From Letharia columbiana (Eukaryota; Ascomycota; Lecanoromycetes; Lecanorales; Parmeliaceae), in contig NW_023501149.1 of NCBI RefSeq assembly GCF_014066305.1, positions 116,722 to 180,721 of the forward strand: a stretch of 64,000 nt of DNA, in the 5' to 3' direction. Under the pieces are notes generated by a model. The model saw only the letters and a program-made list of their open reading frames with translations. It had not been told where the DNA came from and did not search any database. Positions 48,480 through 61,351 of the stretch are shown in pieces; position 1 is the stretch's first letter; each line of letters opens with the position of its first letter. The position numbers and the translations under genes were made by a program.

Positions 48480-50200
48480 ACGCTTAACGTCTGAAAAATA
48501 ATAAAAGTAGTAAAGAAATAATTATATCTAGAATCTCTTAGTATAATATCTTTCTTTAAAGGCGATATTAATAATAATAGTAGCTCTTCTTAGTTATTCG
48601 ATAATCGCCTAGATCGAGATAATAAATTAATCGAGAATTCTCCGTATATCAATAACGCGTCTCTTTTCTATTCTTCTTAATAACTTTATTATATTACGTC
48701 TATTATAGCTAAAATTACTATCTTATTTACTTCTAATAAGATTAAAATAGCTTAAGTCTTAAAGCGTTAGAAAAAAGAAGCTTAAAATAAGATAAGAAAG
48801 GAAAAGCTCGAGAAATGTAATAAGCTTCTCGAAGATATATCTAAATTATTAAAGTATTAATTAATAGAAATTCTATATTATAAGATCGTTAATTATCTTT
48901 CGAAAGGTCTAAAAGTTATTTTATATTTAATATTTTCTCTTATATAGACTACTACTATATAAGAAATACTTTATAATAATATTAATTTATATATCTCTTA
49001 ATAGAGTACTCTTAGTTTTATTTAATAACCTCTTAAGATTTTAAAGCTAAAAATCTTTATCGCTATTACTATCTATATAAGAATCTATTACTTTTCTACC
49101 ATTTATAATTACTAAAGAAATAATAATATTATTTTAATAGCTTTAATTATTATTAGATAAATAACTCGAAATCGCTATATTCTTCTTTATAAATATATAT
49201 ATTACTTAAATTTCGATATAGAGAATAACTTTACTATTAAAAAGAGTAGATATAAAAAGCTTATATAATATAAAAAGCTTCTTTTATTCGCTAATAAGAT
49301 ATAAAGTAATTAAAAGAAATTACGTATCTTAAGTTTTTATTATATAATCGACGAATATATAATTAAGAAGATAGAGTATATTTATTATTTTATTATAGCT
49401 TTAGATAAGTTAATTAAGAAGGAATATAAGCTTTTCGTAATTAATAATAAAGATTATCTCTATAATTACGTATAGTATTTATTTATAAAAAATCTTAAAA
49501 ATAGATTAAAAGTTAAAGATCTCGAAGAAATATTAATTATAGTATTTAAATTAGCTATTAATATACTATTCTCTAACTTTATTCTCTTTATAAATAACTA
49601 TTTTATCGAATTAAAGCTTATTAAAAAGCTAAAGACTTTAAGAATTATTATATATAAGACTATAAAGTTAAATTAAATAGATCTTTCGAAATTACTTATA
49701 GAGATGAAATAGATTTTTATTAAGAATATTTTATATAAAGTTCTTACTATAGTAATTTAAAATGATATTCTTATAATAGCTTAATAAAATAATAACCTTA
49801 TTTTAACTCTTATTATTATCTATAATATTAAAGAGATAAATAATATTATTACTAAAAAGAGAAAGCGTCTTAATAGAATAAGTATTAATAATTATATTAT
49901 TTTATCTACTTTTAAGAAGAATAAAAATAATATTTAATAAAAAGATTTCGATATTTCGAGATTATTCTTTTATTATAATTTATATATAGAGGAGATTAAT
50001 TAATTTAATATATTAATAGCTATATATACTTCTTAGCGAGCTTATAATTAAATTTAAATATCTCTATTTACTTAGTATCTTAATAAAAATCTCTTTAATA
50101 CTTTTAAACTTTATAAATCTATAAAAAAGAAGTATTAAGAGTATTAGAGTTTTCTAGAATAAGTAATAATAGATTTAATAAAGAATAAAGTATTTAATCG
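48480..50200 (+). pseudogene. piggyBac-like transposase, RIP-inactivated
   Basis: On the plus strand, after a basic helical stretch near 48760-48850, the frame at about 49660-49830 resembles the piggyBac block R-N-R-x-x-L-P-K-x-L ... W-Q-D-N-x-x-V-x-x-L-T: IDLSKLLIEMK and NNNLILTLIIIYN are readable, with stops at likely Trp and Gln codons. Further on, IYTSQRAYN written with one stop (about 50020) followed by LFNTFKLYKS fits the conserved C-terminal block of fungal piggyBac-derived transposases (DDE_Tnp_1_7). Piggybac transposases cut at TTAA. TIRs were not found. The protein is far beyond function. Confidence 0.6.
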
Positions 50201-53200
50201 AAAGATTTTATCTTTATTTATAATTATTATACTCTCTAAACTATTATAAAATAATTATAATTAATAAAATATAAAAAATAATAGAATATATATATAATAT
50301 CGTGTAATTATTAAGAATAGAGATTTTAATAAAAAAATAAATAAAAATAAATAAAGTTTTTTTAGAATTAAAGGTAGCTATACTATATATAATATCTTTC
50401 TATATTATAAAGAAAACTATATAAAATAATTTTATAATAGAGAGATTATAATAAAGTTTAAAGAGTAGATATAGCGCTTTTTTAATATATTATAATAAAG
50501 TAATAGAGTATTATAATATATTATAATAATAAAAATTAAATATATTATAATTAAACGATTATCGAATTTTATAATAATATTATTAATCTTAATTTAAACG
50601 TATATAGAAAGTCTAATAAAAAAAAATCGATATAGTATAATAAAAATAATATTTATAAATATAAAAGTAATTAGTAATAATTTTCGAATCTATATCTAAG
50701 TAAATAAAATATTAATAAAATAATACGACGTAATTAATTAAGGGCTTTCTAATCGAATTAAGTTATAAATATTAAAAACTCTAATTTAATATTAAATAAG
50801 TTTCTTTATAGAATATTATATAATCGATATTAATAGAAGCTATTAACGATAATAATAAAGTTTATAAATAACGTATTATAATTTTAAAAGATACTTAGAT
50901 ATTAGTTAATAAGAGAACTCTACGCGAAAAACTATATATAATATAATTTTCGATTAATATAAATTTAGAGAATCGATTCTCGATTTTAAAAAAATAAGGC
51001 TATTATAAAGATATCGAATAATTTTAATTTAATTAAAAACGAGGTATCTAAGATAGTTTCGGAATTTTATTAATTAATTCTTTATAGATAAAGCTTTTTA
51101 AAATATCGCTTATAAAAATTATCTATTAGATTCTAATAATTTTCGAATTTATCGCTATTTATATTATATTAGATAAAGTTATTATTAAGATCTTTTTATT
51201 TAACTTTATACTTAAGATAACTATAGATTAATTTAAAATTAAATATTTCTTTAATAATTTATTTAATTCGATTATTAATAATAATATATTTTAATAAAGA
51301 ATTTATTTATTTTAATAATAAGTTATTTATTATAAAACTTAAGAGATTAGAGTGAAAGATATTATAGATTCTTATACTTAGCGAAAGTTTTAGATAATAT
51401 AAGATTCTTATAAGATCTAGAATCTCGAATAAATTAAGTCTCTTATAACTCTTATAATTTAGTTTATAAAAAGAGCGATTAAAGATAATATTCTTACTAT
51501 TTAGAAAAATCTTATTATCTATTTAAAAAGTAATCTTTTATTAATATTTATTAACTTATATAACTATAACCTTCTAAACGCGATTTATATTACTTCGAAT
51601 ATATTTAAAAATTTATTTTATATAATTTATAATATTCTTCGCTTAAGTAATATTAAAATGCTTATATATAATCTTATAATCGATAATATTTAAATTAAAA
51701 ATTATTTAAAAATAAAATCTCTTATTTATAAGAAAAGATAAGATATTAATAATTAATAAGATAATATTATTATTAGCGAACTCGATAATAAATAATTATC
51801 TTATTTAATTATTTTATATATAATTATAATATATTCGAAGATAACGCTCTATATTCTAATTCGCTTATTTAATTTATTTATTAATTTTAGAATAGAAAAT
51901 TATTAATAGCTTAACTATAATATTTAATTTTTTATAATTTTTTTTTTATATAATAGCTATAAATTAAGAATCTCGATTTAATATTATTAAGATCGATAGA
52001 TTACATAAGTAAAATACTTTCTTAAATAATAAGTTAACTATCTTTTTAGTAATAATATCTTTATTAATATCGAAATAAATTATATAATAATATTCTTTAA
52101 TAAATTAATTAATTATTATTTAAATAATATTATAATTATTAGATATAAATAAGTCTATAACGAAATTAATTAATATATTTTATTATTATTTTTATAAAAT
52201 TAATAGAGATTATAATAAATTATACTCTTAATTATAAAGCGCTTTAATTCTTTAATAGATATAATAATTCTTAATATAAATAATTACGATAGTTTTTATA
52301 TCTCGTTAATAATATTCCCTTTTAAATAGTTTATAAATATATATTATCTCGAGATAGTCGTAGAATAATTAATTATATATCTCTCGAATAATATCGATAT
52401 ATATATTATTAAATATCTATAAACGATTCTTATAGTAAAGTACTTCGTTCTATATAAAGTACTTATTAAATATAATTTCTTAAAACTTATTCTTATCTTC
52501 GGCGATAGCGTTATAAGTTTTCATATAATAGTCGTTTTCTTTATTAGTCTCTACTTTCTTATAGTAGATAAGATTATTAATTATATATATATCGATATAT
52601 TTATTATCTAATTCTAATTAATTAAGAATAAGAATTATTTAATACTATTAACGTAATTATTTATTCTTAAAATTAATTAGTTTATATTTAGCTATTTATA
52701 TAAGTATATTTATCTTAATATTCTAAGATCTAAATTAATAAATAATCTTTATATTAAATTTTAATAATATATCTAAATATTAGATCTAGCGTTAATTAAA
52801 GTTTTTTCTTTTAATAAAATATATTAATTTTTTATAATTAATAAAGATTTTAATAAAGATATTTATATATTTTAATTTAAGATATTAGTATTCTAGATAG
52901 CGAATAATTATTAATAATTTCTTATCGTAAATCTAATAATTATATTCGGTAAGAGTTAAGTTTTTACTATAGAAAGCTATCGAGTAAAGTATTTCCTTAT
53001 TATTATATTAAAAAAAAATATCTTTATTAATATAATCGAAAGAGTTAATCTTTAAAATAATTTAATTTATTTTATTAAAATAATATAGAATAAGAGCTTT
53101 AGTAATAATAACTTTTAGAAAGTAAAAAACCTTTTAATATACTGAGGATTAATTAAATATAGCTTTCTTTATTATAAATTTTATTATAAATTTAACTATT

Positions 53201-56200
53201 TTAAAAAAGTCTTTAATAAATTATTAATAAAAATTATAAAATTTAATAAAGATCTATATCTCTTTAAAGTTAATAGATATAATTTACTTAATAATAATCT
53301 AGATTTTAATAAAGTCTATTTATAATCTATCTATAGATATTAATAAATCTAGAAATTTAATTTTCTAGATATAGAATTCGCATTTAAAAATATTTATCTA
53401 AAGATTGATATTCTTTAATTTCTAAAGGATTTATCTAATATATTAGATATATTTCTTTTTTATCTTATTATAAATAAATATATTATTAAGATAAATCTAG
53501 TAGAAATCGTTTAGATACTTAAATAAAATATTATTTATATATTATTAATATATAATCGAGCTATTAATTAATTAAAAGAGAAGAATTCGATATTTATATA
53601 TTTTAAGAAAAATAATAAAAGTAGTAAAATTCTTGCTATTAAAATATATATATAGTTTATTAAACGCGGTTATAATATCTAATTAAGTAAGATATTTATA
53701 TCTCTAAATTCTTATTAAAATTTTATTTATTAATAAAATTAGATATCGATTTTTTTTAATAATAGTATTTAGTTTCTAATAATTTATATAAAAATATAAT
53801 TCTCTATTCGACTTTTCCGCGAATAAAATAAATAAGATAAATAATATATAATTTAATATTATAAATTCCTTCTTTAGATATTTATTTAAATACTTCTTTA
53901 TCTATTTTAATTTATATTCTAATATCGAATAGATTCTACTTTTTAAAAGTTTTATATTATCGAAGTTATTATTAAATTTTAATTTATAATTATAAAGATA
54001 ATATAGAAGAAGTATATTTATTTTAGTTTTATCGAAAATATTTAAATAATTATAATACTTCGAAAATAACTTATATTTTATCTTTTTAAAATTAATTTTA
54101 TTAATACTATTAATCTAAATAAGATAATTAGAATTATAATATCTTTTATATTTCTTTTCTAAATTATAGAGATATAATTTCTTAATTAATATATAAATTT
54201 CGCGAGATATTTAGATAAGAGAAGGTATATATAATATAAGTAACGTGTTATAGATTTTATTTATTATTAATATAAATAGCTTATTATCTTTTTTACGAGC
54301 TAGTTAATAATAAGCTATTAAATTAATCTTAATAATATCGATAAACTTATTCTTACTTAATAAAGAGATATTTAAATTACTTTTATTATTATAAATAGAT
54401 AAAGAAAGATCTTATTATTTTAGTATAATAGATATATAAAAAAATAGATAATCGAAGCTCTAGAGTAGATAGAAAAGAAAGTTCGTTTATTATTAATATT
54501 TTATTATTATTATAATTATATCAATCGAGTAAAAAGAGTATCTTATTTTATAATATATCAAGAATTACTTTATACTTATTCATCTAAAATTTTTTAATTA
54601 TTATATTATATTTTAATAGTATAATTAATATTAAATATATTTCTTTTTAATAGTTTTTTATTATTATTATAGAAAGTAAATAATATATAATTAATTATTT
54701 TGCGATTTAGTCGTTATAATTTCTTAATAATTTAGATCTTAATAGTAAAAGTAGCTCTATATATAAGACTTTATATATTATTAAAATTAGAAACTTATTT
54801 ATAATTATATAAGTATTAATATATCTATTATCTATAAAAAAGTTTTTAAATAAATACTCTCTTTTTTATAAAGATAGCGTAATTTATATATAGAAAGAAT
54901 AACGTACTAAAACGTTATTAGAAGTATCTATTAAATATACTTTATAAATATCTCTTATTATAATTTTAAAAGAAATTATTTATTTTTTAAATTTAAAGAA
55001 GAATCGTCGCTATTTATAATATCGATATTATTAATTTTAAATTCTTTATCTATTTTTATCGTATAAAGTTATACTTTTTTAAAGGTCTTTTATTAGTCTT
55101 AATTTAGATAATTATTATATAATTCTTTTAATAGTAATCTTTCTTATTATAATTATAGTATATTAATTTTATTAATTTTAAATTAATTATAATATTTAAA
55201 AACGTAGTAATTATATTAAAATTAAATTTAATAATAAATATAAAGTATATATTAGTCGTAGATAATATTATTAATATTTATATTATAATTAACTTAATAG
55301 TAATTTTTATAAACTTAAAATTCTTATACTTAACACGTTATAAATTATTTAATTTTTAAAAATATTCTTTTATAATTTTTAAGATAGTAAAATCTTCGAC
55401 GATCTACTATAACTCTCTTAATTTCTTTTTTAATTTTTTAAAAAGATAATTCTCTAATATAAGAGTTTTCTTAATATTAAGAATAATATCTAATTAAATA
55501 AAGTTTAAATAGAAATTAATAAAAAAGAAATTAATAAAAATTCGAGTTTTTTATTATAGAGTATATATATTATATAATATATTATTATATCGATTTAAGT
55601 TCTCGTAAATATCGATTAACTTATTTATAATCTTAATAAAAGATTAATATAAGTTAATAGAGTTTTAAAATCTTCTATATATTATATATTATATAATCTT
55701 ATTATCGAGTTATAAGATTATATAAACTATTTTAAAATTCTTAATAAAATAATAATCGCTATTAATCTTAAATTTCTATTCTATTCTAAAGAACTAATTA
55801 TTTTAATTAAAATTATTATCGTTAATAAATAGAGATAAATCTAAAATCTTAATTAATTTTTCTTTTAAATATTTAGATATATATTTCTTCTCGATTAAGA
55901 ATAGTCGTAAATCTTTTATTAACTATATCTTAAGATTATTAACTTTTCGCTATAGAAAAATTATATTCTTTTAAAAGTCTTAAGCTAGTTAATTTATTTT
56001 CTTAATTATTCTATAAATCTAAAATAAATTATTTATAATTAAATAAAAAATAAATTAATTATCTATTTAAAATTAAGTAATAAAAAATAATTATAAATAG
56101 AAAATATAATTTAAACGTTTAAATAATTTCGATTAATTTTAAAAAGTATTATATATTAGCGATATTTTATATTCTAATAATACTTCTTTATATAAAGTAG

Positions 56201-56894
56201 TAAAAAAATAAATTTAAATAATTAAATTTAATTTTAAAGAAGATTTTAATATATTAAATTAGATTAAAAAAGTAAATAATACTTTATATAAAAAATTAAT
56301 AATTAATTTTAATAATTTTAATAATTATTTTAGCGAAAATAATAAGCTTATAAAAAGTATTTTATGAAGTTTAATATTTATAAATTTATTAAGATATATT
56401 ATTAATACTCTATAAAATTATAAAGAAATAATTAATAGATTTATAATTAGAGAGAGTTAATAATAATAGATTTAATCTTTATAAAAAGATTTAAAATAAT
56501 TTAAAAGATAACTTTCTTTATAAATAATTAAAAATATAATTAGATAGAGATAGATTTAGAATATTTAAAATAATTATAATAGAGTAAAATAGACGTAAGA
56601 TAGAGAATTCGAGAGAAGAATAAATATAAAATTTATTAAGTTTATTTAACGCGTTAAGATAAAAGTATAAATAGAGATAATTATAAAATTTTATTCTTAT
56701 AATATTTAAAGATTTAAAATTTAGAATATTTTATTATAATTTAATTTTAATAAGAAGAATAAAAATATTTATAGTTATAATTATTATTCTAATTATTAAT
56801 ATTAATAAGAAGATAAATAACTATATTAAATTACTCTTTATGTTTCTACTCTCTTAATAAAGAATATTAAATAATTTTATATATTTAATCGAAT
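50201..56894. other. AT-rich RIP-mutated DNA, no element identified
   Basis: About 6.7 kb almost devoid of CpA/TpG. No family could be assigned; I looked for RT, integrase and DDE patterns on both strands without a convincing hit. It may contain the body of the minus-strand LTR element whose 3' LTR is at 48245. Confidence 0.45.
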
Positions 56895-57085
56895 TATTCT
56901 ATAAATATAGAAACTTTAATTAAAATATTTTATATATATATTATCTCGTAATATATATTATTAAGATTTAAAATCTAGATTTAAAAAAAGATATAATATT
57001 TAACTCTATTTATATTATATTCGAATATAATATAATATTACTTAAAATAAAATATCTTATAGAATATATTATATCTTTTCGCTTA
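56895..57085. mobile_element. CTAG-type element, one terminal repeat only
   Basis: It aligns with the last 190 bp of the copies ending at 25815 and 35003 (for example TTATATTATATTCGAATATA and TATAGAATATATTATATCTT) and ends CTTTTCGCTTAATAAG where CTTTTCGACTAGTA is expected. The other end was not found. Confidence 0.6.
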
Positions 57086-57734
57086 ATAAGCGTAATAAAA
57101 AAAATTAAAAAGAGTTTAGAAAGAGATATTTAAATTCTTTTATTAAATTATAATTACGATATTTAGTTTATATAAACTAATAAATCTACTTTTAAATTAA
57201 TATATAAATTAAATATTTTATTTTAAATATTTAATTAGCTACTAATTTAGATAATACTTTATATTAAATAAAATATTATAAAGATAATAATAAGTAAAAG
57301 ATAAGAGCTATTAAATATAATTACTAGATATATTATAAGTTAAATAATATAGATAGAAAAACTCTTTATTAAATTTCTATATTTCTATTCTATATTTATA
57401 CTTTATCTATTATAAAGTAATTAATCTAATAAAGAAATAAATTTAAAATATTAAACTTAATAAGATAAACTTAACTTTAAAAGAATTTTCTATTAAATAT
57501 AAAAAGAGTATAATATAATTTTCTAAGAGATTTCTTTTTTTAAAGCTAGTTATTATAGTATTAACGTCTTTAAATAATTAATAAATTTAAGTTATAATCT
57601 CTCTAGATATTTATATATATAATTATCTTTAGAATATTATTATTATCTCTATAGAGTTATAATATTAAATTATAAGATATATAGAAAAATAGAATAAATA
57701 AGATTTAAGAAATATAAAGAGATTAATTTCTTAT
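57086..57734. other. AT-rich RIP-mutated DNA, nothing recognised
   Basis: No feature is identified. Confidence 0.4.
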
Positions 57735-57830
57735 ATTATTATCTATAGAATTTATAATTAACTATATATATAAATTTAAGATTTTCTAGCTTAGCTCTAT
57801 CTTATTCTTTTTCATATATTAATATATCTT
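57735..57830 (-). repeat. Repeat family A, head fragment
   Basis: ATTTATAATTAACTATATAT through TAGCTTAGCTCTATCTTATT; core and tail are absent. Confidence 0.75.
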
Positions 57831-58020
57831 ATATCTTATAAATTTTAATCTCGATAGATAATAATTTATAAATCTATATCTCTAGAGATAATAACTTATA
57901 AACTCATATCTCTATAAATGATAGCTTATAAATTTATACTCCTTTGAGGCATGGAAATATAAGAAAGAGTATAAACTTGTAAGGATTTTATAGTTTGGGG
58001 CATGAACTTGTAAATTGCCC
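57831..58020 (+). repeat. Repeat E, copy at the edge of gene island 2
   Basis: Three or four units of about 32 bp (ATAACTTATAAACTCATATC type) followed by GGCATGGAAATATAAG. Mutation falls off from left to right, and the last part is almost unmutated. It is homologous to 25250-25435. Confidence 0.65.
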
Positions 58021-59276
58021 CTTTTTCGCTATGAACATATCTACTTGTAACGTAATGTCAGATCTGTATATGACTCCATGACTGAGAGCACTAAAGCGTC
58101 TATAAATGCTCCAAAGCTTAACTGCTTAACTTGCGCCTTCGCAAATACCTTATCCGGCCTTTAGAAGAAAGAGACGCGGAACTTCTGCATACAAAGCTAA
58201 CGACCCGGAGAAATAAAATGGCTCCGAAACACATTCTCACAATCATGGAGTGCTGGGAATACTGCAAAATAGAATCCAGTAGCTACGTCTCTGGCGCCGC
58301 TTCGCGAACTTGTAAATATCGGCTAAGTAATAAGATAGTACTTGGCAGCGTTAGTTTGATAATACGAGGCGATTTCCGCGATACAGCGGTGGGGCTTGAT
58401 TCTTGGCCTCGCAGACACAATTAGCGATTCGACAGTGAGAGAGAAACTGTTTCCGCATTCCAAATTGGTAGCTCGGAAAATATAACCGAGTTTTGACATC
58501 AAAAGCCGAGGTCTTAGAGGGCAATAAGGGAAGTCCTTGAATGCGTGAGAAACCGATCGATTTGTTCGAAGCTAGAGAGACGGCGGCGCTTGGGAAATAG
58601 GGTTTTTTTAAGAACTCGTCAACGTATTGCGAATTCAGACAGGGCAACTAGAGCATTGTTCTCTTCACATAAAACAGACTCAAGCATTGTCAAGGATAGT
58701 CCTTTCTGTCATATCGTATTGTTTGTTTCTTGACTACCTTGATACTACGTATGATGTGTTTAATCGAGATACAAAGCAGATGAAAGGCCGGTAAACCCTT
58801 CTTCTATGACAAGAGTCTCTTCAGGGTCCCTCGATGACATGTATGGAAGGTACACGGAAGCTGCACGAACTTGATATCACGCAACCACTCTGTCTAGCGA
58901 GATACTTCCGCTGCCATGTGGTGGGACGCCGGCCGATTTAAAGACCTCGAGGTGTTTTTTGAGGGCTGAGAATGAGGGGTCGATGTTCGTTGTATGGATT
59001 TGTTGCTCTATAGCAACAGGAAAGGTGATTCTCCTCTGCTATCTTTCCGTCCCTCCTCTCATCGATCGAGTGGTAAAGTAAATCTTCTTCCCACAGCTAA
59101 GGATCTCGGTCGGAATGTAGCGTCTGCGCCAGAAAGACAGACAATATGAAATTTCAAGCTTCGAGGGTTCTCGAAAAAGTTCTGGCGAGCTGTAGTTCTG
59201 ACATCTGAGATTACCTGTGAGATAGGAGCACGCTTGTGTCTTGGTAGAGTAGCCGCAGGGACATTCGCTCATTGTA
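58021..59276. other. GC-balanced intergenic region, no supported gene
   Basis: Composition is normal, but the open frames here (58131-58424 +, 58351-58647 -, 58545-58733 +, 59039-59368 -) mostly begin with TTG or GTG, overlap each other and show no domain. Part of it is presumably the 3' region of the minus-strand gene. A single-exon small gene cannot be excluded. Confidence 0.4.
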
Positions 59277-60481
59277 TCACATGTCTTCCACGCTATCCAC
59301 AGTCGACAGACCCTCCTCTTTATCTCGCCTGACATTCGTGCGTCCTGGATCTCCCCACGCACCTTCATGCTCCACTAATGTCGTCTCCGCGAATTGTGAA
59401 TGCGGTAGTGAGGATTTGATCTTTCGCGGGCAAAGGGTGTCTCCGGAGCTTACTGGATCGGACCGTTGCCGTCGGGGCGTAATGTTTTTGCCGCCATTGT
59501 CAAGCGGCTCCTTCATAGGCGAGAATCGATCCCAGTGGAAGCGGCCAGACCTTGGTGTCTCCGGGACTACCTTGTCAAGCGATATCGGGCTTATTGATGA
59601 AGCCGTCGAGTCCATTGCTGAAGCCCCGTAGATAACAGAAAGGATTGGTGGATGTAATGCTGAGGTGGAAGATGTGATACGTGAAGTCGGGCTGTTGCTA
59701 GCTTCTCGGGATGCCTTGCTAATTTCCTGGAATGCCTCGCCGATTTCTTCCAATAGATTCGGGAGGTCGAGAAAATTTACGGACAGCGTGGGTTCAGTGG
59801 GACCATAAACCTGGGGGGCGACGAAAGCGCGCGGAAGAGGTGAGGAGAGAGCAAGCGACCCTACAGGCCTCTGTACATTGTCTAACCATCGCGCGGTAGC
59901 TTCGAATCGCGAGATAGGAATTCTGGGGCTTCTAGATTCCCTTTCATTTCCATTCAAATGAGCTGCGATCCTTTCCTGCTTTACTATGGCTGTCTCCGCA
60001 TCCACGGTCTCTGTATTCGTAGAACTTGAGTCTTGCCTGAAATCGGAGGCAATCGTATGTGCGTATCCTGGTGTAACCGAACGGGTTGCTATGACCTCTG
60101 GTATTGCTGAGTCATTCTTCGCTTTGACGGTATCTCTTTTCGCAGACGCTGAACGTTGGTTGGGTTTGGAAGTAATAGAGCCAGTGAATCTAGATAGATA
60201 ATAAGCTAAGAGGCTATAGCATTTGAGGAAGGAGTTGGGATCATAGTTGAGAGATTGTCGGCTACTTACGCCCAGTCGAGAATGAGGAAGGATAATGCAA
60301 CCGAGCTAAGGAGCCATGGAACAAGTTCCAGGATTCCATCGAAGCTTACAACTCTTTGGAGATTGTATTGTAAACCGGAATCTAAGATCGAATAGCATGA
60401 CACAACGGCGAGGGTAGTTAGTGCTTTGCAAAGAAGTGCAGATAGGAGAATAAGGACCGTGGCCCGTATATGGCGGCTCAT
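59277..60481 (-). CDS. Predicted membrane-anchored protein of unknown function, two exons
   Basis: Exon 1 is 60481-60270 and exon 2 is 60189-59277, giving 374 residues. The intron (60269-60190, 80 nt) has a consensus donor GTAAGT and acceptor CTATCTAG, and the join keeps the frame. Residues about 7-33 (ATVLILLSALLCKALTTLAV onwards) and about 50-69 (ILELVPWLLSSVALSFLIL) are hydrophobic enough for two membrane helices. The rest, about 300 residues, is Ser/Pro/Arg-rich and probably disordered, with an LPNLLEEIGEAFQEISKA helix. I recognise no domain. An additional 5' exon is possible: ATG at 60553, 51-nt intron 60542-60492 with donor GTAAGC, joining in frame and adding seven residues (MAQWLYI). 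The first-exon acceptor GAG of that variant is weak. Expression must be shown by transcripts. Confidence 0.6.
60190..60269 (-). other. Intron of the membrane-protein gene (80 nt)
   Basis: GTAAGT donor, CTAG acceptor, with CTCAAC and similar branch-like motifs inside. Splicing links a 70-codon hydrophobic ORF to a long ORF that by itself has no good start codon, which supports the model. Confidence 0.75.
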
Positions 60482-60660
60482 TATGTAAAGCCTCGATTTG
60501 AAGAAATCGACGAGGTAGGTTTCACAATGAAGAGCAGCTTACCATTGCGCCATTAGGGAGGTTTAGCATTATTTACGCAAAAAATTCTACACAACACCAG
60601 TGGCCCTACCCGTCCCGCGCTACTCGTTTCCACCCCTAGTTACATACTCTAAAATCCGAT
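60482..60660 (-). promoter_or_regulatory. Upstream region of the membrane-protein gene
   Basis: Non-RIP sequence up to the AT-rich border at about 60660. It may include the short extra 5' exon described for the gene. No clear core promoter motif is seen. Confidence 0.35.
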
Positions 60661-60950
60661 AAATTCAACGTAATATTAAAATCTCTATCTTTTATTAAAT
60701 TTATATAATAAACTAGTATAATCATAATAGTATTTTATTTCTATTAAGACTTTATATTAAAGAGTTTAAATTCTTATTATTTAAATTTAATTAATCGATT
60801 ATTCCTTTAAAAAAAATTACTTTCTCTTTTTTTCTTCTTTTTTTTCTCTTTCTTCTATCTCTTCTATCTTATAATATTAAATTTTTTTAATAAGATTTTT
60901 AATAAAACTCGTTATTATAATATAATAAAATTTATTATATTATTATTATT
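60661..60950. other. AT-rich RIP-mutated DNA
   Basis: Pyrimidine-rich run (CTTTTTTTCTTCTTTTTTTT) at about 60825-60860; no gene is seen. Confidence 0.4.
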
Positions 60951-61351
60951 ACGAGTAAAGAACTATAAATTAAATTTATAATTATTTTTTTAATTAGAAC
61001 TATCGAGTAAATAGATAAGCGATCTTTAATAAGCGAACTTTAATGAGCGAAGTTTGAATTCCTTACGCTTTAATAATTATAAGACTAAAATTTGAAATTC
61101 TTTTTTTATCTGAAAGCCCACGTTTCGTTCTATAATTTAAAGGAAATGTCTTAGAATTTTAATAGAAAGAAGTAAAGTTATTAAAGAGTTAAAAGTAGAA
61201 TAAGAGATTTTAATAGTTACGAACGCTAATTTATTTATCCGCGATAACTTAGTCGATTTAATTAAAGAGCGTAGTAACTCTAAATTTATAATTAGCTATA
61301 TATATAAAATTAGATTTTTTAAGCTTAGCTCTATCTTATTCTTTTATATAT
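60951..61351 (-). repeat. Repeat family A copy
   Basis: Tail ACGAGTAAAGAACTATAAAT, triple AAGCGA units, one core, and the head with CTTAGCTCTATCTTATTC. It is a well-preserved copy. Confidence 0.85.

Noticed and set aside
53130..53240. Possible gypsy RT/RNase H motif on the plus strand
   Set aside because: The resemblance needs changes that RIP would not make; no further blocks were found around it.
58131..58733. Three overlapping ORFs as candidate small genes
   Set aside because: Starts are TTG or GTG, frames conflict and no motif or splice structure supports any of them.
59039..59368. Minus-strand 109-codon ORF with Cys-rich start
   Set aside because: It overlaps the end of the supported exon 2 in another frame; no splice site linking it convincingly was found.
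59986..60201. Plus-strand ORF opposite the membrane-protein gene
   Set aside because: It overlaps the second exon in antisense and shows no domain.
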